Assembly: GCA_015179125.1 (NCBI GenBank)
Contig: WHVA01000297.1
Location: 62,001-126,000 of the forward strand
Reading direction: 5' to 3'
Length of the DNA: 64,000 bases
Origin: Gautieria morchelliformis
Lineage: Eukaryota > Basidiomycota > Agaricomycetes > Gomphales > Gomphaceae
Shown here in pieces: positions 56,945 through 64,000 of this stretch (the first letter of the stretch is position 1; the number at the start of each line of letters is the position of its first letter). The notes under the pieces were generated by a model. It saw only the letters and a program-made list of their open reading frames with translations. It searched no databases and was not told where the DNA came from. The position numbers were made by a program, and so were the translations under genes.

Positions 56945-57905
56945 CATGTCTCATGTCCCCTACCTCACATGTAGTGTGTCCTTGCCTGTAGTGTGTCATC
57001 ACACTTTATCTGTCCTCACACGTATTGCATCCTCACATGTGGCATGTCCCCACACGTAGTGTGTCCCAAAGCATAGTGTGCGTAGTGTGTCTCCACATGT
57101 AGCATGTCTTCATATGTAGTGTGTCCCCACATGCAGTACAGTGTGCATGGCATGTCCCTCAAGTATTTTGTGTGTAGCATGTCCCTGGTTTGTAGCATGT
57201 GCCCAAACATAGTGTGTCCCTAAATTATAGCATGTGTGTCCCCCATGCATAGCGTGTCCACATGTGTAGCATGTCCCTGCATGTAGTGTGTGTAGCGTCT
57301 CCCTCAAGTATAGTGTGCAAAGTGTGTCCCCAATGCATAACATGTCCCCCAAGTATAGTGTGCATAGCATGTCCTTTGTTTGTAGCGTGTCCCCCAAGTA
57401 TAGCTTGTGTAGAATGTCCCTTGTTTGTAGTGTTTTCCCCTGTAGTGTGTCCCTTGTTTGTACCATGTCCCCCAAGCATAGTGTGTCCCCACATATAGTG
57501 TGCACATCCCCATGCATAGCATGTGTGTCCCCATGCATAACATGCGTGTCTCCACGCATAACATGAGTGTCCCCAAGTATAGTGTGTGTGTCTCCACGCA
57601 TAACATGGGTGTCCCCAAGCATAGTGTGCGTGTCCCCAAGCATAGTGTGCGTGTCCCCACACATAACATGCATGTCTCCATGCATAGCGTGCGTGTCCCC
57701 AAGCATAGTGTGCGTGTCCCCACGCATAACATGAGTGTCTCCATGCATACCATGAGTGTCTCCACACATAGCATGCATGTCCCCAAGCATAGCGTGTGTG
57801 TCGCATCCCATGCATGTCTCCACGCATATGCGTGTCCCCATGCATAGTGTGTGTAGCATGCCCCTCAAGTATAGCATGCATAGCATGTCCCAATGGCATG
57901 TGTAG
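56945..57905. repeat. 21-bp minisatellite of B2
   Basis: It matches the B1 block but lacks one 21-bp group (two units near 57690) and a segment near 57150. The multi-frame openness is the same. Confidence 0.85.
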
Positions 57906-57944
57906 CATATCCCCAAGGGCCTCAAAGTGAAGCAAGCAGAGGCT

Positions 57945-58740
57945 GTTACTACTTATTAACTTTTAGCAAGCTCAGGGACATGTATCAATATCTATTTTGT
58001 GACATATACAGACATAAATAAAATAGTCAAGGAATCTATATTTAAGCAGCTCCTGTCATTAATTTTTAGCAAAGTCAGGATTATCTATTTTTCGAAAAAA
58101 TGTCAAGAAAATGTCCAGTACATGTAAGCTGAAGCTGTTATTAATTTTAACAAAGTTAGGATTATCTATTTTTCGAAAAATGTCAAGAAAATGCACTGTA
58201 CATTTAACCTGGAGCTGTTGTCAATTTTCACAAAGTCAGGATAATTTATTGATATCTATTTGCGAAAAAATGTCAAAAAAGTACAGTACATTGAAGCAGA
58301 AGCTGTGATTAATGCCCAGCCAAAGCCAGAGAAGCCCAGAGACTGACAGAGAAACCCAGAGCCCAGCCAAAGCCATAGTAAGCCAGCCACCAGTATAGCC
58401 AGAGAGGAGTGGCTGGTAAGCAGCTTTACAGTAAATAAAACAATAAAACAAACCACATTTAAAAGCAGAATCTCATTAATTTTAGAGGGAACTTATTGAT
58501 GTCTATTTTCGAAAAAAACCTGAAAAATATTGATATTAAAATACTTTTTTTTCAGCAGTGTTTGGATTTTATTTAAATCTATTTTCGAAAAAAAATAACA
58601 AAAATATAAAGCACATGTGAATGCAATATGATAAAAAAAAAGGAACCAATAAAATTATAAACACAAATCAAATAAAATATATTGGAATGCATTAAAAAAG
58701 AGATATTACTTACCAATAGATAGCCAGCCAAGCCAATAGA
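57945..58740. repeat. AT-rich ~82-bp repeats of B2
   Basis: Same units as B1, with TTTTCGAAAA and gtacagtacat palindromes. No gene was found. Confidence 0.7.
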
Positions 58741-58964
58741 TAGTCAGCCAACCAAAGCCATAGACAGCCAGCCAGCTAAAGGAGGAGACAGCAGACAGAG
58801 CTGACAGCAGACAGCACCCAGATCAGACAGAGAACAGAGCAGACAGGGGACAGAGCACAGAGCAGACAGCACAGAGCACAGAGCACAGGGCACAGAGCAC
58901 ATAGCGGACAGCAGACAGAGGAATCACCGGTTGGGCAGGTTCCTGGCGTTATGTCCTTACCGTT

Positions 58965-59050
58965 CGGCCTTTATACCGTGCGCGCGTGTCGTGCACGGAC
59001 CACACTCGCGTATGCGCGCTCTGGTCGCGAACGGGTCACGTGACCACTGC
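58965..59050 (-). promoter_or_regulatory. Conserved GC-rich 5' region with one GGTCACGTGACC palindrome (B2)
   Basis: The palindrome is at 59034-59045 and the minus-strand TATAAAGG at about 58968-58975. The second palindrome of B1 has been deleted here. Confidence 0.5.
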
Positions 59051-59170
59051 GCAGCGTTCTCTCGTGGCTACGCCGCTCGCGCGCTCCGCTGACAAACTAA
59101 TGACCAAGCATTGGTCAGCATTTGTCAGCGCGCCCACAACCTCCCACCTAGGCGCTTTCATATAGTGTAA

Positions 59171-62100
59171 CTAGGTGGATACCCGCGCTTCGCGCGGGGG
59201 TGCAAGTCAAACGCCTCGGTAAGGTCAAATGCATCAGTAAGTCTAACACATCAGTAAGTCTAACATATCAGTAAGGTCAAGTGCATTGGGGAAAATCAAA
59301 GCAATCAATTTGCATCAAGTAGATATCAGAAATCAAGGAGCTCTAAGTAATACATCTTTATATACAATGTTGGTTGTGTTCAAACCCTCCTCAAGCAAGG
59401 CCTTCACTTTGTTCAAGCTTGTTCCCCTTGAAACACCAACATACAACTGACCATGTCCAAACACTGGATATCTCAGGTCCAGCCCAACCGTACCCAAAGA
59501 CTGTCCCTGAGACTTGTTGATGGTCATTGCAAATGCCACACGCACTGGAAACTGTCTCCTCTGCAGCACAAATGGTAATTCTCCCTCTGATGGTGAAATA
59601 GTGATCCTGGGGATGAAAGCAGTATTTCCTGCATGTGGACCTGAGATGATCCTGACCTCCAACACTCTATTCCTCATCCTCACCAACCGCAACCTTGTCC
59701 CATTGCATAGTCCTTGCTTCTTATCCAAATTGCGCAACATCATCAGAGGCACTCCAGGCTTGACTTCCAAGTGAGCAGGAGGAAGACTGCCCATCTCTAT
59801 GGAATTCAGATACTCAACAGGATACTGCTCTGCAAAGTCGGTTTCCTTGACAGAATCTGCACAGTGGAAGACCTGAGCATCACCTGGAAACTGCCTCAAC
59901 ACCATGGAATTGATCTCATTGACCTCAATATTTCTGGCACAGAGGATGGCCCGCTCCAAGAAATAATTGTCCTGGGCAGGGATTGCATTGCCAATGCCAG
60001 GGTATATTTCCTGGATCAGCTCTGCAATTCCAGGGCCACAAACCATGTGTTGAGGGAGTGAGAACGTATGATCTAGTGGGAGATCCTTTCCCTGACCCAC
60101 ATTCTGCAGCCATTCTGCAAACCTGGCTCTGTCAGGGTCATTTCTCACCCGCATGTTCTCTGTCAGATGGAGGACCTTGATCTTTGGCCACAGATATGAC
60201 TTCTGAAGGGTAGCTCCCACGATATCCTCCTTGGAGCCTTTGGGGACAATTGGGAGAGTCTGCTGAAAGTCACCTCCAAAGGCAACCGTGATGCCACCAA
60301 AGGGTCGGTCAGGCTGGTCAAGGAAATCCCTCAGTGTCCTGTCAATGGCCTCTATGGCATGGCGATGCTGCATTGCAGCCTCATCCCAAATGATGAGACT
60401 GGCCAGTCTCAGCATATCAGCCTGGTCAGAGTTCTTTTTGATGGAGGAGAGAGAGCCCTCATGGACAGGAATTGGAATTCCAAGCATGCTGTGAGAGGTT
60501 GTCCCATTAGTGAGGATAAGTGCAGCCATTGCAGATGAGGCTACAGCAAGCACAATGAGACTCTCCGCTCTACAGGAGTGGATTAGGGTGTTCCATGTGA
60601 ATGATTTCCCAGCGCCCCCTGAGCCAGTGACGAAAAACATTTGTCCGTTAGGTTTCCCCTGAGCATCTATGTCCAGTGCCGACCGTAATATCTGATCATG
60701 CGCAGACCTTTGCCCCTCATTCAGCTTGGGAACCTCCTCATCAGCCATCTGCCTCTCTTGAACAGGGTCATAGTCCCTCTGCTCAGCTATGAACCTGTTT
60801 CCAATCAGGACCTCCCACTCGCCTACCACCCGAGGCATATCTTTAAAGCTGCTCAAGGACATTCCATTACGCTGAAGGAGTTTATCCAAGAGAAAGAGGC
60901 CAAAATCATAGACCTGATCATCCCGTGGCTCCTGGATATTGTGTCTGACTTGGAGCCGATGTCTGAGATCATCACATATGTGCTCCTTGAAGGTGTCCCA
61001 TAGTCTGTCAGGTTGTGAGGGAATGCAATGACCAAGGATGGTGGCAAAGAGATGTCTGAGCTGAGCACCTGTTTTCATGCCACTGGCTTCCTGGAGACAC
61101 AACCTCCACTCCTGATCATCCTCCAGAAGTCCCCTGGCAAGACAGGCCTCCTTGTAAGTAGCACATTGTATGCCATCCACTGTCCTAAGCTCCTCAAAGG
61201 ATCTGGCCCCCTTGACCACCGTGAGGAGAGTGCGCAAATAAAATCTCTCTCCTGATTTTGGGCTTGCAAAGTGAAGGCGTCCAATGCTATATCCCCTTTG
61301 ACGTGGTGTCCATACCCTTTCCTCTTTTTTCCAGGTAAAATGCTCAGGAAAATCCACATAGAGCACATCGCGTGCATGAGGATAGGCAGCATTGGCCTCA
61401 AAGTAAGCCATGAGCGCTGTCTTTGACCCCTCCACCCTGTTCATGATGGTGAGCGGATCAGCATCAGGATTGAAAATGACTGATTGCTGGTCTTTTTCAT
61501 GGACTGGCAGTGCCATGACTGCAGGCACCTGGGTGTGGATTTCCCGCTCTAGCAACCTCCAACAGGCCTCATGAGCACTGACATAGCGAGCGTCCAGGTA
61601 CTTCTTTATCTCATCGTGGTCGACACCAAACTCCATCGTGGTCCGATCGTGGCCCTTGTATAGATACTTGTGGATATACTTGACGCACCTCACACTGAAG
61701 GTGAATTCAAGGTTGATGTGACACCGGAGTTTGAGTAAGAGCAGAGGAGAGTATGGCACAACCCATCTGTTGTCCAGCATGTCACCTCTGACATTGTGCA
61801 GCCTTCCATCATTGCGACGACGATATTTTGGATATCCATCTACATTCACAACGGTCTCCTCACAGAATGGCTTTGGGAAGCCTTTCTTGCACTTGCCATT
61901 TTCCATGCAGGGTGCATCTGGATTCATTTGTCCACAGGGACCATGTGTCATCAGCTCACAGACCAACTGGTAGAGGACAGGATGTGTCTCTGGATCAGGG
62001 AACTCTGCTGAAATCATAGAATCCACCTCATGTGGATGTTTGACCTTGGACTCCCTATCGAACCAGGTAAGCAGGTGCATGTGTGGGAGCCCCCTCTTCT

Positions 62101-64000
62101 GGAATTCAATAGTGTGAACGCGAGCGACGGTTTCTCCAAAGATCTTGTCCTTGACGATCAAGTCAATGAGGTATTTCTTTTTGAGGTGAAACACCCGCGA
62201 CACCAGGTCAGGTCTGTCCTGAGCAGTTTGTCCAGGGAGCAACTCAGCCACTATCTCATCCCACTTTGGATTGGCAGTCATGGTAATAAATAAATCAGGG
62301 GGACCCTTCTTTGTTGCAATGGCCAGGGAGTTCTGGCAGTTTTGATTCATGTCCCGTGTACTTCCTTGAAATGTCGCAGGCAGAATGACTTTTATGCCCA
62401 AGCTGTTTGCATCTCCAATGTCATTGTCCAAGCCTCCATATGAATCTACCATCTGGTTATACTGCTCAGCACGCAGAGTGTGTTGATTGGCCCTGATCCA
62501 CCTCAGTCTGCTTTGCTCTGCAGCAGCCCAGGAGTCTACAATGTACTGCTGGAACAATTTGCCACCACGCAGGAGTGTTGTAGGTTCTCTCGCTCTCTGG
62601 AACAGACGATACGCATGGTACTGTATTTGGGTGACCTGTGTCCGTCTGTTTGGATTGGGATTGGCCTGCCGAGCACGCTCTGGCTCATGATAAGGAATAT
62701 CTGGTTCCCATCCCAACTCTCCCTTGGGAAAGAGCAAGACATAGTGCAGAGAGGCATAGTTTGCATTGGTATCCAATACCCTTCTGAAACGTCCACCTCT
62801 GAGCTGGACAATAATATCCCTAGGTCCAGGGTCGATGCCATCTCCAGGAAGAACGACTGCAATCTCATCTGCAGTTGGGACATTATATCTCCTAGGATCC
62901 CTGTGTGCCCTGTACGTGAGCCTTGCCTGGATGTCACCATTCTGTTCTTGAGCTCTGAGCCTCTCAGCTGCTTGTTTATATGTGCGCACATGAGGATTGC
63001 ATAGCAGGAGCATTTCCTGCAAGTCTCCCATGATAGTTGGAGACAGACGCTCATTACGATTTTTTCTCTTTGCCAAAGCCAGTGCAGGATCATATATGTA
63101 AAGCTGGGCATACTTTGGATCATCTTCATTGTCAGGGAGGAGAGAGCCATGGAGATGATACAGTTCACCCTGTAGCTTGAGCACATATGGACCACGACCC
63201 TCCCGAAGCAAATCTTGGTCAAAGTCGGCCCCCACAGAAGTGAATGCAAACGCAGCATTATACTGCCTGATATTCTGGCGAAATCCTTTTGCCTCAGGGT
63301 CCTGGCCTTCTAAGAGCTGTTTCAATGGCTGAGGGGGCTCTGGCAGGTCTTCCAGCTGCACCTTTCCTTCCATACAGCAATCACCAAATCTGGGCCGCAC
63401 ATTTGAGGATTTCTGCAGACGTTCTGCCCTCCAGTGTAATGCTCCACAGTCAGGGCAGGGAATAACCATGGGACCCAAATCATGACGCTGCACATCTGCC
63501 TCAATTATTCTAGAGCGACCCAGTGGAAGAGGAGGAGGAGGTCGCTGAGGACGCTGCCGAGGTACAGGGAGCGGCTGAGGAGGTGCAGGGAGCGGCTGAG
63601 GAGGTGCAGGGAGCGGCTGAGGAGGTGCAGGGAGCGGCTGAGGAGGTTCAGGGAGTGGCTGGGGAGGCTGGGGAGGTGCAGGGAGCAGCTGAGGAGGTGC
63701 AGGGAGTCGCTGAAGAGGCCGCAAAAGCGCAGGGAGTAGCGGCGGCATTGGTCTTATTGCATTGGCCTGAGCACGCAATGCTGCCACTCCTGCAGAACCT
63801 ACTACAGGAGGATTAGCTGCCTGTCTACCCCTTCCCAATTGCTGCAATATAGCAGACTGCTCAGCAGCCTGAGCACGCAACTGTGCAATTCCTACAGAAC
63901 CAACCACAGGAAGATTGGGAGGTGGCTGTATTGGCTCCTGCCTGTATCTTCTCAAGGGCTGTGCTGGCTCAGCAGCCTGAGCACGCAACTGTGCAATTCC
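59171..64000 (-). mobile_element. Autonomous-type Helitron H3, cut by the window edge
   Basis: The 3' terminus is CTAG 59171-59174 with hairpin 59182-59198 and subterminal repeats to about 59290. The 5' end, leader and start of the gene lie beyond 64000. Confidence 0.85.
59333..64000 (-). CDS. Helitron RepHel of H3, N-terminus outside the window
   Basis: The frame is open from the window edge to 59333 (about 1,555 codons). It has LRAQAAE repeats, a Pro-rich stretch (LPAPPQPLPAPPQP), CPDCGALHWRAERL, the N domain (LPATFQGSTRDM, PPDLFITMTANPKWDEI), HUH GLPHMHLL (about 62120-62145), two-Tyr KYIHKYLYKG and an intact PIF1 helicase (Walker A near 60612). The helicase half is almost identical to H2, while the half before the HUH motif differs clearly from both H1 and H2 (for example KRKNRNERLSPTIM, HEPERARQANPNPN). 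No frameshift was seen, so it may be active. Confidence 0.87.
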   Translation of the reverse strand, partial: GIAQLRAQAAEPAQPLRRYRQEPIQPPPNLPVVGSVGIAQLRAQAAEQSAILQQLGRGRQAANPPVVGSAGVAALRAQANAIRPMPPLLPALLRPLQRLPAPPQLLPAPPQPPQPLPEPPQPLPAPPQPLPAPPQPLPAPPQPLPVPRQRPQRPPPPLPLGRSRIIEADVQRHDLGPMVIPCPDCGALHWRAERLQKSSNVRPRFGDCCMEGKVQLEDLPEPPQPLKQLLEGQDPEAKGFRQNIRQYNAAFAFTSVGADFDQDLLREGRGPYVLKLQGELYHLHGSLLPDNEDDPKYAQLYIYDPALALAKRKNRNERLSPTIMGDLQEMLLLCNPHVRTYKQAAERLRAQEQNGDIQARLTYRAHRDPRRYNVPTADEIAVVLPGDGIDPGPRDIIVQLRGGRFRRVLDTNANYASLHYVLLFPKGELGWEPDIPYHEPERARQANPNPNRRTQVTQIQYHAYRLFQRAREPTTLLRGGKLFQQYIVDSWAAAEQSRLRWIRANQHTLRAEQYNQMVDSYGGLDNDIGDANSLGIKVILPATFQGSTRDMNQNCQNSLAIATKKGPPDLFITMTANPKWDEIVAELLPGQTAQDRPDLVSRVFHLKKKYLIDLIVKDKIFGETVARVHTIEFQKRGLPHMHLLTWFDRESKVKHPHEVDSMISAEFPDPETHPVLYQLVCELMTHGPCGQMNPDAPCMENGKCKKGFPKPFCEETVVNVDGYPKYRRRNDGRLHNVRGDMLDNRWVVPYSPLLLLKLRCHINLEFTFSVRCVKYIHKYLYKGHDRTTMEFGVDHDEIKKYLDARYVSAHEACWRLLEREIHTQVPAVMALPVHEKDQQSVIFNPDADPLTIMNRVEGSKTALMAYFEANAAYPHARDVLYVDFPEHFTWKKEERVWTPRQRGYSIGRLHFASPKSGERFYLRTLLTVVKGARSFEELRTVDGIQCATYKEACLARGLLEDDQEWRLCLQEASGMKTGAQLRHLFATILGHCIPSQPDRLWDTFKEHICDDLRHRLQVRHNIQEPRDDQVYDFGLFLLDKLLQRNGMSLSSFKDMPRVVGEWEVLIGNRFIAEQRDYDPVQERQMADEEVPKLNEGQRSAHDQILRSALDIDAQGKPNGQMFFVTGSGGAGKSFTWNTLIHSCRAESLIVLAVASSAMAALILTNGTTSHSMLGIPIPVHEGSLSSIKKNSDQADMLRLASLIIWDEAAMQHRHAIEAIDRTLRDFLDQPDRPFGGITVAFGGDFQQTLPIVPKGSKEDIVGATLQKSYLWPKIKVLHLTENMRVRNDPDRARFAEWLQNVGQGKDLPLDHTFSLPQHMVCGPGIAELIQEIYPGIGNAIPAQDNYFLERAILCARNIEVNEINSMVLRQFPGDAQVFHCADSVKETDFAEQYPVEYLNSIEMGSLPPAHLEVKPGVPLMMLRNLDKKQGLCNGTRLRLVRMRNRVLEVRIISGPHAGNTAFIPRITISPSEGELPFVLQRRQFPVRVAFAMTINKSQGQSLGTVGLDLRYPVFGHGQLYVGVSRGTSLNKVKALLEEGLNTTNIVYKDVLLRAP

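Larger units (their letters stand above)
55710..59169 (-). mobile_element. Non-autonomous Helitron B2
   Basis: Outer terminus CTAG 55710-55713, hairpin 55721-55737; LTR fragment 55890-56098; inner terminus CTAG 56099; solo LTR 56280-56920; then minisatellite, AT-rich repeats and GC-rich 5' end. It follows B1 almost base for base, with small deletions (for example in the LTR near 56545, the minisatellite near 57145 and 57680, and loss of the second GGTCACGTGACC). The boundary to H3 is at 59170/59171. Confidence 0.8.

Noticed and set aside
27415..64000. Possibility that the repeat-rich right part is a telomere or centromere
   Set aside because: No telomere-type TTAGGG repeats were seen, and the repeats are all parts of defined Helitrons; a subtelomeric position remains possible but is not shown.

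Overview
The window reads as nuclear DNA of a basidiomycete fungus, most likely an Agaricomycete. The genes carry many short GT-AG introns of about 45-90 nt, are tightly packed on both strands, and their products look like mushroom-fungus housekeeping proteins. Most genes here were rebuilt by joining exons by eye, because single open frames catch only pieces of them.

Left part (1-27,330) is an ordinary gene-dense region. In order: the 3' end of the rRNA-processing helicase RRP3 (+), a 2-oxoglutarate/Fe(II) oxygenase (-), NAC-alpha EGD2 (-), a DUF1264/OBAP-type protein (+), a SWIM-plus-RING zinc-finger protein (+), an NAD(P)-binding Rossmann/NmrA-like protein (-), ATP synthase subunit J ATP18 (-), a basic-region protein of unknown function (-), importin-9/KAP114 (+), the cytochrome oxidase assembly factor COX16 (-), adenylosuccinate synthetase ADE12 (+), a cytochrome b561-domain membrane protein (+), an OPT-family oligopeptide transporter (+), and a Sec7-domain Arf-GEF of the GEA/GBF1 class (-). 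These are unrelated housekeeping functions and do not form a metabolic cluster.

Right part (27,415-64,000) is almost wholly Helitron rolling-circle transposons, all oriented on the minus strand and laid head to tail. Each left boundary reads A, then CTAG, then a 7-nt spacer and a GC-rich hairpin, which is a canonical Helitron 3' terminus seen from the other strand. Right ends finish in GA next to the following CTAG. The order is: non-autonomous element A (27,415-31,313), B1 (31,314-~34,908), C1 (~34,909-37,719), autonomous H1 (37,721-44,984), C2 (44,986-49,057), autonomous H2 (49,059-55,709), B2 (55,710-~59,169) and autonomous H3 (59,171 to beyond the window). H1-H3 encode a Rep (HUH plus two-Tyr) fused to a PIF1-type helicase. 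H1 is frameshifted, H2 is one open frame with an internal 144-bp spaced duplication, and H3 is cut by the window edge. B1/B2 and C1/C2 are two pairs of near copies. They carry minisatellites, AT-rich repeats, solo or truncated LTRs and inner, older Helitron 3' termini.

The most unusual observations are the continuous Helitron array itself; the recombinant nature of H2 (5' half like H1, 3' half like H3); and a leader upstream of the Rep/Hel frame made of tandem 144-bp units, each of which looks like a complete intron plus a 58-nt exon. The last leader intron appears to split the start codon.
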